Notes: a model not told the origin generated them from the letters alone. Counted from the first letter of the stretch, positions 1 through 8,104 are shown. The stretch is 53,732 nt of DNA from Oscillospiraceae bacterium (GCA_017416685.1 JAFQBN010000034.1:1-53732), one strand, 5' to 3'. Program-made: numbers and translations.

Positions 1-1
1 G

Positions 2-3000
2 ACTGTCAACCTGACTTTGGCTCTGAGCGAGGACGTGCTGACTGAAGAGGAGGCTCAGAACCCCGACAGCTTCATCACCGTGGACGAGTATGACTACGAC
101 GCGGAGGAGCTGAAGCCTGTCGTTTACGTGGCCGAGGTCAATGGTGTGGGCTATCCCACTCTGGCTGATGCCTTTGCAAACGCCGAGGACGAGGACATCA
201 TCACTCTGCTGACCGACATCGAGCTGAACGAGATGATCGTCAACAGCAAGAAGATCACTCTGGACCTGAACGGCATGACCATCACCGGTACCGATGAGGC
301 TACCGGCAGCTTCGGCCTGATCACCAACCGCGGCGACCTGACCATCAAGGACAGCAGCGCCGAGCAGACCGGTAAGATCACCCTGACTGCCACCAACGAC
401 CGTGGCTGGAACGCTTACTCCTCCGTGGTTTCCAACAACCCCGGCGGCAAGCTGACCGTGGAGAGCGGTACCATCGAGCATCTGGGCGGCACTTCCATGG
501 CCTACGGCATCGACAACCTGACCAACGGTAAGGGTACCTATGCCGAGACCGTCATCACCGGCGGCACCGTTACCTCTGCTTACATCGGTGTCCGTCAGTT
601 CCTGAACGGCGTTGAGGCTCAGAACATTCTGACCATCAGCGGCGGTACCGTCACCGGCGGCAACAGCGCCATCTACTTCCAGAGTCCCAGTGCCAACGCC
701 AACACCGGTACGCTGACGATTTCTGAGAACGCGGCCATCGGCAAGCGCATCTATCTGGGCATTACCAGCGGCACCACCGAGTGGCCGGTCGAGATCTCCG
801 TCGCGGCTGCGGCTCTGGCTGAGGGCGTTGAGATCGTCCACGATCCCATCCCCGAGGGTTACGAGCTCAAGCTGACCGACGACGTTTACGGCGTGGTCGA
901 GGTGACCTATGTTGCCGAGGTCAACGGCGAGAAGTATGAGACTCTGCAGGCTGCTATCGATGCTGCCGGCGAGGGCGACACCGTTACTCTGCTGACTGAC
1001 GTTGAGCTGAGCGAGGCTCTGACCGTCGCTGCCGACAAGGTCATCATTCTGGAACTGAACGGCAAGAGCGTGGCCTACACCAGCACCGTTCAGGGCGAGG
1101 CCATGATCACCAACCGAGGCACGCTGACCATCAACGACAGTGTTGGCACCGGTGTCATCAACTACAACTACACCGGCGCAGCTGATTCCAGCTACGGCAA
1201 GGGCAACTACACCATCTCCAATGGCGGCACCCTGACCGTTAACGGCGGTAAGATCACCATTGCCAACCTGCGCGCTCACGCCAAGTACCCCATTGATAAT
1301 AACAGCACCACCGGCGACGCTGTGCTGGTCATCAACGGCGGTCACCTGTACAACTACAACACCAGCGCCATCCGTATGTTCTGCAACAGCGATACCTACG
1401 AGAACAGCGTCACCGTCAACGGCGGTCTGATTGAGGGCTACTGCGCCATCTGGATGCAGAATCCCTCCAAGACCAAGACCATGAACGGCAGCCTGACTGT
1501 CGCCGGCGGTGAGATCAAGACCACTGCCGCTGCCTACGTCAACGGTACTTCCGAGCTGAAGGATGTTACCTCCAGAATCTACTGCACCACTGAGGGCGGT
1601 AGTTGGAGCGCCGACTCCAAGGTGATCCTTACCGGCGGCACCTTCAACGAGAACGTGGATCTGGCGGAGAACGCTCCTGCGAACATTACTGCGGATGAGC
1701 AGACCGCTTCGTTTAACGGTCGTTTGGAACTGCCTGTTGTCTATGTCGCTGAGGTCAACGGCGAGAAGTATGAGACTCTGCAGGATGCTATCGATGCTGC
1801 CGGCGAGGAAGGCACTGTCACTCTGCTGGATGACCTGACCATCGCAAGCGATCTGAACAACGCTGCAAAGGGTTACTTCAACATCACGGCTGACCAGAAG
1901 GTCACCATCGACCTGAACGGCAAGACCATCACCGCGACCGACGACTCCGCCGGCAACTTCATCCTGTTCTACAACTACGGTGAGCTGACCATGATGGACA
2001 GCGTTGGCGGCGCCAAGGTGAACCTGACCTCCACCATCGACCGCGACTGGAACGCACAGTCCACCATCATCCTGAACCGCGGCGGCGTGCTGACCGTGGA
2101 GGGCGGCGAGTACAACCATCTGGGCGGCACCGACATGGCCATCACCGTCTGCAACAGCGGCAACAGCTTCGGTGATGCGCACCTGTACGTGAACGGCGGT
2201 ACCATCACCAGCACCTACGTCGGTGTGCGTATGCGCATGGCCAACCCTGCTCTGAACGGCAACCCCGGCAACGGCCTTGTTTACATGACCGTGACCGGCG
2301 GTACCATCAAGGGTGAGAACCGCGGTATCTGGGGTCAGATCACCGATGCTGCCACCGATGCTCTCGGCGAGCTGGACATCACTGGCGGCACCATCGAGGG
2401 TGGTACCAATGCCATCAGGATGACTGCCGATGAGAGCGACAATATCCACATTACCATTTCCGGCGATGCGATGGTCAAGGGCGCGCTTGTCGGCGATGTT
2501 GGCGACTATGCTGTCACCGGCGGTACCTTCACGACCGACGTGACCGAGTTCTGCGCCGACGGCTTCACCTGCGAGCAGAATGCCAACGGCACCTACGGCA
2601 TTGTGGCTGAGGAACTGTTTGAGATCACCAGAACCAATATGGCCATGGGTCAGAACCTTAAGCTTCTGTTTGCCTTCGAACAGAGTTGCATTACCGATGA
2701 GGATCTGAGTGACTATGTGGCGAAGGTTTCCGTAGAGTACAAGGATGATCGCGGTACTGTGGAGACCGAGATTGCCGCTGCTGATTGGGCTCGAACTGCG
2801 ATTAGTGGGGTTGCATACTGGGCAGTAACCGTTTCCGATTTGGCTGCCAAGGAGATGGATGACAAGGTAACTGTCACTATCTACAAGGGTGATGAGGCGG
2901 TGAGCAAGCCTAAGACCACAAGTCTGATTGAGTATGGTATGGACAGACTGGCAAACTCCACCGATGACTTGTTCAAGACTACCGTTGTCGATATGCTGAA

Positions 3001-3523
3001 CTACGGCGCCGAGGCGCAGATATACTTCGAGTACAATACCGAGAACCTGGCTAACCGAAAGCTTACCGACGAGCAGAAGTCTTTGGCGACCACTGAAGTG
3101 ACCTTGGATAAGACCATGGAGATTATCAGCGGTTCCGCTGAACATTTTGTTGCGTCCAACGTGCGATTCCAGAGCGACATCACCATGCTGTTTGCTGTCA
3201 GCAGAGAGTCTGCCGCAGTAAGCGCCAAAATTACTTTCAAAAATCATAGAGGCACGGAAGTGAGCGCAATGGACGAGACTCCTACCCAAACGAGCGTGGG
3301 TGGAGCATCCGCCTATGCGTTTGAGTTTACCGGCATGGTGGTTGCGGACATCGATCAGATCATTACCGCAGAATTCTTTGATGCGGAGGGAAATGTGGTC
3401 CTGTCTTTGACCGACAGCCTGGATGCTTATCTGGGTCGCCTGAAGAATACCAGTTCCATGTATAATCTGGCTATTGCCTTCGGCAAATTTAGCACGTCTG
3501 CTTATGCGTTCCTGCATAAGTAA
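2..3523 (+). CDS. Large repetitive surface-type protein, 5' end outside window
   Basis: The reading frame is open to the window edge, so the true start and any signal peptide lie upstream. About 1170 residues are visible. Three modules of roughly 260-280 residues each begin with a VAEVNGxxYxTLxxA motif, near visible residues 38, 299 and 577. They are followed by many short strands with TVTGGT, LTISGG or LDLNGKT turns, which is typical of right-handed beta-helix extracellular proteins. From about residue 870 the sequence changes to two copies of another domain, with the marks LLFAF near 881 and MLFAV near 1054. No LPXTG, SLH or C-terminal anchor is visible. Codon choice also changes near base 2640, from strongly biased to mixed. 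A peptide gene starts 19 bases after the stop. The function is unknown; adhesion or surface display is an inference. Confidence 0.85.
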   Translation, partial: TVNLTLALSEDVLTEEEAQNPDSFITVDEYDYDAEELKPVVYVAEVNGVGYPTLADAFANAEDEDIITLLTDIELNEMIVNSKKITLDLNGMTITGTDEATGSFGLITNRGDLTIKDSSAEQTGKITLTATNDRGWNAYSSVVSNNPGGKLTVESGTIEHLGGTSMAYGIDNLTNGKGTYAETVITGGTVTSAYIGVRQFLNGVEAQNILTISGGTVTGGNSAIYFQSPSANANTGTLTISENAAIGKRIYLGITSGTTEWPVEISVAAAALAEGVEIVHDPIPEGYELKLTDDVYGVVEVTYVAEVNGEKYETLQAAIDAAGEGDTVTLLTDVELSEALTVAADKVIILELNGKSVAYTSTVQGEAMITNRGTLTINDSVGTGVINYNYTGAADSSYGKGNYTISNGGTLTVNGGKITIANLRAHAKYPIDNNSTTGDAVLVINGGHLYNYNTSAIRMFCNSDTYENSVTVNGGLIEGYCAIWMQNPSKTKTMNGSLTVAGGEIKTTAAAYVNGTSELKDVTSRIYCTTEGGSWSADSKVILTGGTFNENVDLAENAPANITADEQTASFNGRLELPVVYVAEVNGEKYETLQDAIDAAGEEGTVTLLDDLTIASDLNNAAKGYFNITADQKVTIDLNGKTITATDDSAGNFILFYNYGELTMMDSVGGAKVNLTSTIDRDWNAQSTIILNRGGVLTVEGGEYNHLGGTDMAITVCNSGNSFGDAHLYVNGGTITSTYVGVRMRMANPALNGNPGNGLVYMTVTGGTIKGENRGIWGQITDAATDALGELDITGGTIEGGTNAIRMTADESDNIHITISGDAMVKGALVGDVGDYAVTGGTFTTDVTEFCADGFTCEQNANGTYGIVAEELFEITRTNMAMGQNLKLLFAFEQSCITDEDLSDYVAKVSVEYKDDRGTVETEIAAADWARTAISGVAYWAVTVSDLAAKEMDDKVTVTIYKGDEAVSKPKTTSLIEYGMDRLANSTDDLFKTTVVDMLNYGAEAQIYFEYNTENLANRKLTDEQKSLATTEVTLDKTMEIISGSAEHFVASNVRFQSDITMLFAVSRESAAVSAKITFKNHRGTEVSAMDETPTQTSVGGASAYAFEFTGMVVADIDQIITAEFFDAEGNVVLSLTDSLDAYLGRLKNTSSMYNLAIAFGKFSTSAYAFLHK
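917..974 (+). repeat. Long direct DNA repeat inside the surface protein gene, copy 1
   Basis: These 58 bases recur at 1751-1808 with a single mismatch (c/a at the 35th base). They encode the start of the repeat module (EVNGEKYETLQ and on to DAAGE). Such near identity at the DNA level would allow copy-number change by recombination. Confidence 0.85.
1751..1808 (+). repeat. Long direct DNA repeat inside the surface protein gene, copy 2
   Basis: Second copy of the 58-base repeat at 917-974. The 834-base spacing is a multiple of three, so deletion or duplication between the copies would keep the frame. Confidence 0.85.
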
Positions 3524-3542
3524 TAGAGAGGAGGATTACCTT

Positions 3543-3662
3543 ATGAAGTTTTATGAAGAGCCTCGTATCGAGGTGCTGAAATTTACAATTGAAGATATTG
3601 TGACTACTTCTTCTTGTCCCGATAACGAACTTGGAGATGAGGATCTGGGCGAGTGGGCCTAA
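3543..3662 (+). CDS. 39-residue peptide, candidate RiPP-like precursor
   Basis: The product starts MKFYEEPRIEVLKF, continues with TIEDIVTTSS, and ends in an acidic tail with one Cys and one Trp (CPDNELGDEDLGEWA). The start is set by a strong GAGAGGAGG site at 3526-3534, eight bases before the ATG. Short peptides with a Y-E-x-P-x-I-E-V front half and a D-[IV]-[IV]-T-T-S motif are, from memory, frequent in gut Clostridia and usually left as hypothetical. The next two genes encode an HPr-kinase-like protein and a PqqD-like protein, families that act on ribosomal peptides elsewhere. A precursor with a leader ending near TTSS and an acidic core is therefore proposed. Ser/Thr phosphorylation is one possible modification. 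No radical SAM, protease or exporter gene lies next to it. Confidence 0.7.
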   Translation: MKFYEEPRIEVLKFTIEDIVTTSSCPDNELGDEDLGEWA

Positions 3663-3674
3663 TCTGTTCCCTGC

Positions 3675-3698
3675 CCCGGCGGGCGAAAGCCCGCCGGG
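3675..3698 (+). promoter_or_regulatory. Perfect 10-bp hairpin with GAAA tetraloop
   Basis: The arms CCCGGCGGGC (3675-3684) and GCCCGCCGGG (3689-3698) pair perfectly around a GAAA loop, 12 bases after the peptide stop codon. No T-tract follows, so it is more likely an mRNA stabiliser or partial attenuator than a full terminator. It would let the peptide be made in excess over the downstream enzymes. Confidence 0.6.
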
Positions 3699-3712
3699 AT
3701 TCCCTCTCAAAA

Positions 3713-3732
3713 CCCCGAGCTCCGGCTCGGGG
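3713..3732 (+). promoter_or_regulatory. Second hairpin with UNCG-type tetraloop
   Basis: The arms CCCCGAGC (3713-3720) and GCTCGGGG (3725-3732) pair perfectly around TCCG, a C-G-closed UNCG-class loop. It lies 14 bases after the previous hairpin, also without a T-tract. Confidence 0.55.
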
Positions 3733-3861
3733 CAGAGGACTGCCAAAAACGCAGTATTCTGCCTCGGGCCGGAACTTTTTTGCCCAAAACTTGACTTTAC
3801 GGGGGAAAAAGAGTATTATGTTAGACATGAAACTATGACTTCGTCGCAAGGAGAAGGCGGT

Positions 3862-4611
3862 ATGACGGAATTTCAGATTCAAATAGCCGGGTACGTGGTC
3901 AACGTGCGGGCTATGTTTGAAAGTACAAAAGAATTCTGCCGGGACTATCTCTGCACCGGTACACCGGACTTCTCTGTGGAGATCACCCCGGAGGACCTTG
4001 TCTTTGAACAGGAGAAGAGCGCCCGGGAGAACGAGCTGGAGGGCAAGTCCGTTCAGCGGCACGCCGACCCCTATCTGGAGACCACCGCCGTGCAGCGGCA
4101 GGTGGTGGAGGGGTTGTTCGAGCGGGACTGCCTGCTGTTCCACGGCTCTGTGGTGGCGGTGGACGGCGCGGGATACCTGTTTACCGCCAAGAGCGGCACC
4201 GGTAAGTCAACCCACACCCGCCTGTGGCGGACACTGCTGGGTGACCGGGCGGTCATGGTGGATGACGACAAGCCCATTCTGCGGCTGACTGACGGCGGGG
4301 TCACGGTCTACGGTACGCCGTGGAACGGTAAGCACCGGATCGGTGAAAATATCAACGTGCCGCTGAAAGCCATCTGCATTCTGGAGCGGGGCGCGGAGAA
4401 TACCATTCGGCCGGCTGCGGCGCAGGAGGTGCTGCCCATGCTGGTGCAGCAGAGCAACCGTCCCCGGCGGGCCAACATGATGGGCAAGTATCTGGAACTG
4501 ATCGACGGACTTGCAAAGAACGTGGCGTTCTACCGGTTGGCGTGCAACATGGACCCGGAGGCTGCGCAGGTAGCGTATGCCGCCATGTCAGGCAGAGAGG
4601 AGGAACCATGA
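3862..4611 (+). CDS. HPr kinase/phosphorylase-like P-loop protein
   Basis: A 249-residue ATPase. The P-loop is AKSGTGKST at about residues 109-117. An upstream LFHGS contains the His that precedes the P-loop in HprK, near residue 94, and an acidic MVDDDKP segment lies near 132-138. Only the C-terminal kinase half of classical HprK is recognisable; the N-terminal ~85 residues differ. Relatives of this type sit in lasso-peptide clusters, where some phosphorylate the precursor. AAGGAG at 3848-3853, eight bases before the ATG, fixes the start; an in-frame TTG much further upstream would overlap the peptide gene and both hairpins. Its stop overlaps the next start (ATGA). It is probably a peptide or protein kinase working with its two neighbours; the substrate is inferred. 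Confidence 0.75.
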   Translation: MTEFQIQIAGYVVNVRAMFESTKEFCRDYLCTGTPDFSVEITPEDLVFEQEKSARENELEGKSVQRHADPYLETTAVQRQVVEGLFERDCLLFHGSVVAVDGAGYLFTAKSGTGKSTHTRLWRTLLGDRAVMVDDDKPILRLTDGGVTVYGTPWNGKHRIGENINVPLKAICILERGAENTIRPAAAQEVLPMLVQQSNRPRRANMMGKYLELIDGLAKNVAFYRLACNMDPEAAQVAYAAMSGREEEP

Positions 4612-4868
4612 AAATCAAAGATGGGTTCGTCCTGCAGGAAGTGGCGGGACAGACGGTGGTCGTTCCGGTAGGCGACGGACTGGATCTGAACATGATGATC
4701 ACCCTGAACGAAACAGGCGCGTTCCTCTGGAAGCAGTTGGAGCAGGAGACAGATGAAGCCACGGTGCTGGCTGCCCTGCTGGCGGAATATGATGTGGACA
4801 AAAAGACTGCAAAAGCCCACGTGGCGGCCTTTGTGGCAAAACTGTACGAACACGGATTTTTTGAGTAA
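4608..4868 (+). CDS. PqqD-family peptide-binding protein
   Basis: An 86-residue protein that fits the PqqD / RiPP recognition element size and pattern. An N-terminal strand segment (VLQEVAGQTVVVPVG) is followed by LNETGAFLWKQLEQETDEATVLAALLAEYDV written across two helices, and by a C-terminal helix ending LYEHGFFE. PqqD-like domains bind leader peptides and present them to modifying enzymes. Its ATG overlaps the stop of the kinase-like gene by four bases, so the two are translationally coupled and probably form a working pair on the 39-residue peptide. A strong terminator follows at once. Confidence 0.8.
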   Translation: MKIKDGFVLQEVAGQTVVVPVGDGLDLNMMITLNETGAFLWKQLEQETDEATVLAALLAEYDVDKKTAKAHVAAFVAKLYEHGFFE

Positions 4869-4873
4869 AGCAT

Positions 4874-4905
4874 AAAATGTCCCACCCTGTAGGGTGGGAC
4901 ATTTT
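4874..4905 (+). terminator. Intrinsic terminator ending the peptide operon
   Basis: Arms AAAATGTCCCACCC and GGGTGGGACATTTT (14 bp) around TGTA, with five T residues from 4902. It starts six bases after the PqqD-like stop. Confidence 0.9.
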
Positions 4906-4953
4906 TGATGTTAGAGGACAGGTGCGGTTGTGTCCCCTTTATTTTACATGCTC

Positions 4954-5020
4954 GGGCGAAGTGAATTCGCCCTGCGCAATTGCACCGCCGCGGGCGGCAC
5001 AATTCACGGCGCAAAGGCGC
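4954..5020. repeat. Palindrome-rich intergenic stretch
   Basis: Several stem-loops are packed between the two convergent terminators. GGGCGAA/TTCGCCC (4954-4960 with 4966-4972) is perfect. AATTGCACCGCC/GGCGGCACAATT (4978-4989 with 4993-5004) has two internal mismatches. A short GGCGC/GCGCC stem follows near 5008-5020. No gene is supported. It looks like a small repetitive palindromic element, but only one copy is in the window. Confidence 0.45.
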
Positions 5021-5042
5021 CGAATACGAGGATTGCCCCGTA

Positions 5043-5074
5043 AAAACACCCACCCCAAATGGGGTGGGTGTTTT
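5043..5074 (-). terminator. Intrinsic terminator of the EF-G-like gene
   Basis: Arms AAAACACCCACCCC and GGGGTGGGTGTTTT (14 bp) around AAAT, ten bases past the EF-G-like stop. The A-run on the plus strand gives the T-tract on the minus strand. Confidence 0.88.
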
Positions 5075-5084
5075 GGTGGATAGA

Positions 5085-7157
5085 TTATTCCTCTTCCATC
5101 GCCTTGGCGGCGGCGATTGCCTTCTCCTGCGCGGCAGGGGGACAATCCTCGTAGCGGATAAAGTGGAAGGTGTAGGAACCGCGGGCCTGAGTCATGGCAC
5201 GCAGGTCGATGGCGTAGGACATCATCTCGGCCATGGGGACCTCGGCCTCGATGACCTGCTCGCCGCCCTCGATGGGGTTCATGCCCATCACGCGGCCGCG
5301 GCGCTTGTTCAAATCGCCGATGACGTCGCCCATGTAGCTGTCAGGTACGGTGACCTTCAGCTCGCCCACAGGCTCCATCAGCACGGGGTTCGCCTCGGGC
5401 ATGGCGGCCTTGTAGGCCAGCTGAGCGGCGGTCTTGAACGCGATTTCGGAGGAGTCAACGGGGTGGTAGGAGCCATCATACAGAACGGCCTTCAGGTTGA
5501 CCACGGGGTAGCCGGCCAAAGGACCGTGGACGCAGGCTTCACGCAGGCCCTTCTCAACGGCGGGGAAGTAGTTCTTGGGCACGGAGCCGCCGAAGACCTC
5601 CTCGGCGAAGACCATTTCTTCCTCGTCGAAGTTGGGCTCAAAGCGGATCCACACGTCACCGAACTGACCGGAACCGCCGGTCTGCTTCTTGTGACGACCC
5701 TGCTTGGACACGGTCTTGCGGATCTTCTCACGGTAGGGAACGCGCGGCTCCTTCAGATCCACTTCCACGTTGAAGCGGGTCTTCAGTTTGGCCATCAGCA
5801 CGTCCACGTGGATGTCGCCGGCGGCGGTGACCACCATCTGATGAGTCTCGGCGTTGTTGACCACGGTGAAGGTGGGATCTTCCTCGTTCAGGCGGGCCAG
5901 ACCCTGAGCCACCTTGTCCTCCTGACCGCGGGTCTTGGGGGAGACGGCAACCTGATAGCAAGGCTCGGCAAAGGGCAGAGCCTTCAGGGAGACGACCTTA
6001 CGGGTGTCGCACAGAGTGTCGCCGGTCTTGACCTTGTCCATCTTGCCGATGGCGCCGATGTCACCGCAGGACAGGACCTTGACCTCGGTAGCCTTCTTGC
6101 CGCGCATCTCGTACAGGCGGCCCAGCTTCTCGCTGTCGCCGGTGCGGGCGTTGACCAGGGGCATATCGGGGGTGATTTCGCCGGACAGGACCTTGATAAA
6201 GGAGAACTTGCCGTACTGGTCGGCAACAGTCTTGAACACGAATGCAGTGGGAACACCGCCGGGGGAGACCACGAATTCCTCGCTCTCGCCGTCCTGGGTG
6301 GTGGCGCGGTGGTAGTTGCCCTCCATGGGGTTGGGCAGCAGATCTACGATGTAGTCCATCAGCATCAGAGAACCCATGCAGTTGACAGCGGAGCCGCACA
6401 GGACGGGGAACAGGGACAGATCCCGCACGCCCTGACGCAGGCCGGAGATCATTTCGGCGTAGGTGAAGTCCTCGCCGGAGAAGAACTTATCCATGAACTC
6501 TTCGCTGGTCTCGGCCACGGACTCTTTCAAAGCGTCGTTAAACTCGGTGATGACGGTGTCCTTGCCCGTGGGGATGTCGATCTCCACGCGCTTGAGGTTC
6601 TGCATCTCGTAGGCGCGCTTGTTCAGCACGTCGATGATGCCGGTGACCTTCTTGTTATCGTCCCAGATGGGAACGACCACGGGAGCGATCTTGTTGCCGT
6701 AGCGCTCACGCAGGGCATCAAAGGTGGCGTTGTAATCGGAGTTGTCTTCATCGGTCTTGGAGATGTAGATGAAGCGGGGCATGTTGCGCTCTTCGCAGTA
6801 CTTCCACGCCTTTTCCAGACCGACGGACAGGCCGTCCTTGGCGGAGCAGACGATGATGGCGGCATCGGCAGCGCGCAGAGCGGCGACCACCTCACCGGCG
6901 AAGCCGGCGCTGCCCGGGGTATCCAAAATATTGATCTTGCAACCCTTATACTCGATGGGGGCGACGGCGGTGGTGATGGAGATCTGGCGCTTGATTTCCT
7001 CCTGATCGTAGTCACACACGGTGTTGCCGTCCGTGGCCTTACCCATGCGGTCCAAAGCACCGGTCATGTAAAGCAGGCTTTCTGCCAGGGCGGTCTTTCC
7101 GTTACCACCGTGACCCAGCAGGCAGACGTTGCGGATGTTTTGTACAGAATAACTCAT
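5085..7157 (-). CDS. Elongation factor G-like GTPase
   Basis: A 690-residue translational GTPase of EF-G length. It has a P-loop GHGGNGKT near residues 15-22, a G3 motif DTPG near 79-82, and a G4 motif SKTDED in place of the usual NKxD. EF-G domains II-V follow (GGSGQFGDVWIRFEP, SYMGDVIGDLNKRRGRVMGM, and YAIDLRAMTQARGSYTF split over domain V). The unusual P-loop and G4 place it among the EF-G-like paralogues of Clostridia rather than the main fusA. It stands alone, not in a str operon, with its own promoter and terminator. AAGGAG sits just before the ATG. Its exact role in translocation, recycling or stress is not known. Confidence 0.85.
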   Translation of the reverse strand: MSYSVQNIRNVCLLGHGGNGKTALAESLLYMTGALDRMGKATDGNTVCDYDQEEIKRQISITTAVAPIEYKGCKINILDTPGSAGFAGEVVAALRAADAAIIVCSAKDGLSVGLEKAWKYCEERNMPRFIYISKTDEDNSDYNATFDALRERYGNKIAPVVVPIWDDNKKVTGIIDVLNKRAYEMQNLKRVEIDIPTGKDTVITEFNDALKESVAETSEEFMDKFFSGEDFTYAEMISGLRQGVRDLSLFPVLCGSAVNCMGSLMLMDYIVDLLPNPMEGNYHRATTQDGESEEFVVSPGGVPTAFVFKTVADQYGKFSFIKVLSGEITPDMPLVNARTGDSEKLGRLYEMRGKKATEVKVLSCGDIGAIGKMDKVKTGDTLCDTRKVVSLKALPFAEPCYQVAVSPKTRGQEDKVAQGLARLNEEDPTFTVVNNAETHQMVVTAAGDIHVDVLMAKLKTRFNVEVDLKEPRVPYREKIRKTVSKQGRHKKQTGGSGQFGDVWIRFEPNFDEEEMVFAEEVFGGSVPKNYFPAVEKGLREACVHGPLAGYPVVNLKAVLYDGSYHPVDSSEIAFKTAAQLAYKAAMPEANPVLMEPVGELKVTVPDSYMGDVIGDLNKRRGRVMGMNPIEGGEQVIEAEVPMAEMMSYAIDLRAMTQARGSYTFHFIRYEDCPPAAQEKAIAAAKAMEEE

Positions 7158-7232
7158 GCTTGTTCACTCCTTACAATTGGGCATTTCTCGACAAGCCTCG
7201 ACCAAAGTCAAAGCAATATCATGCTATTGGTT

Positions 7233-7261
7233 ATTATATAACAAAACGGAAGAAAAGACAA
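7233..7261 (-). promoter_or_regulatory. Promoter of the EF-G-like gene
   Basis: Minus-strand TTGTCT (7256-7261) and TATAAT (7233-7238) are separated by 17 bases, about 75 bases upstream of the ATG. Confidence 0.7.
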
Positions 7262-7320
7262 CAGTTTTTTGACGAAAATGTAAATCAATGATTTAGTGCG
7301 GCAAAGCGGCTGAAGACGAA

Positions 7321-7347
7321 GAACGGGATGCCGGAGGCATCCCGTTC
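7321..7347 (-). terminator. Terminator of the dusB-sigma-anti-sigma unit
   Basis: Arms GAACGGGATGCC and GGCATCCCGTTC (12 bp) around GGA lie just past the anti-sigma stop. The minus-strand continuation CTTCGTCTTC is only moderately T-rich, so termination may be leaky. Confidence 0.7.
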
Positions 7348-7357
7348 AATGTGCGGT

Positions 7358-8104
7358 TCAGTTTTCAAGCAGATCTACTGCCAGAGAGGTTTCCGGGCCT
7401 GCGCTATCCACCTCGGCAAGGATCAGCCAGAGGGCCACGTCCGTGTCGCCGGCCTCGGGAACGGTGCGCAGGATGGCAACGCTGTCCTGAGTCAGGGAGG
7501 AGACGGTGTGGCTGATAGAGCTGCTGGGTTCCCATACTGTCACAGCCAGCAGACGGTGGGTGAGGAAGTATTCCTCGTTATAGGTCCGGGCCAGGTCGGA
7601 AAAATCGTTGTAGGGGAATCGTGCGAGGAATTCGGAAAACCCGTCCGCGCTGCCAAACAGGTCGGCGGTTGGCATAAACGAGGTGGACATACCGCCCAGC
7701 CGCAGCCGCTGCTCATTGGAAAAGGACAACTCGTCGGTCAGGGCGGAAGGCACATGGCGGACCATATTGGGTACGCCGCCGGGGGTTTCGGCAGGTTCGG
7801 GCCGGATCAGTGTAAACAGGCCCACGCACAGCACGAGACAGGCGGCCAAAGAACCCAGCCGGCGGAAGATGCGGCGGCGGGCGGCGCGCTGTCCGCGGAT
7901 GGAACACATCACGCCACCGGCAAGCTGGGCAGGGGGTGTGACCACACAGCCGGTCAGGCAGGTGCGGATATTGGCAAGATCGCCGGCAATGGCCCGGCAT
8001 TGGGGACATTCGTTCAGATGTGCGGCCAGCTCCGCATCGTCCGCGGGGGCCAGAGGGGCATCCAGCCGGGCGCTGATTAAGTCCAAGTAACGTTCACAAC
8101 TCAT
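7358..8104 (-). CDS. Anti-sigma factor with zinc-finger N-terminus
   Basis: A 248-residue membrane protein. The first ~50 residues are an anti-sigma (zf-HC2) domain: MSCERYLDLISARLD, then HLNECPQC, giving the H-x3-C-x2-C zinc motif near residues 28-35. One membrane helix follows (LGSLAACLVLCVGLFTLI, about residues 87-104). The outer ~140 residues match no family I recognise. It would hold the sigma factor encoded 44 bases upstream at the membrane until an envelope signal releases it. The transcript probably also covers dusB. Confidence 0.85.
   Translation of the reverse strand: MSCERYLDLISARLDAPLAPADDAELAAHLNECPQCRAIAGDLANIRTCLTGCVVTPPAQLAGGVMCSIRGQRAARRRIFRRLGSLAACLVLCVGLFTLIRPEPAETPGGVPNMVRHVPSALTDELSFSNEQRLRLGGMSTSFMPTADLFGSADGFSEFLARFPYNDFSDLARTYNEEYFLTHRLLAVTVWEPSSSISHTVSSLTQDSVAILRTVPEAGDTDVALWLILAEVDSAGPETSLAVDLLEN

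Noticed and set aside
3631-3861. A TTG-initiated upstream extension of the HPr-kinase-like gene
   Set aside because: It would overlap the peptide gene and both hairpins and has no ribosome binding site, whereas AAGGAG sits eight bases before the ATG at 3862.
4980-7241. Long open frame on the plus strand opposite the EF-G-like gene
   Set aside because: It is the antisense reflection of a strongly codon-biased gene, with His/Gly/Val-rich low-information translation and no start signals.
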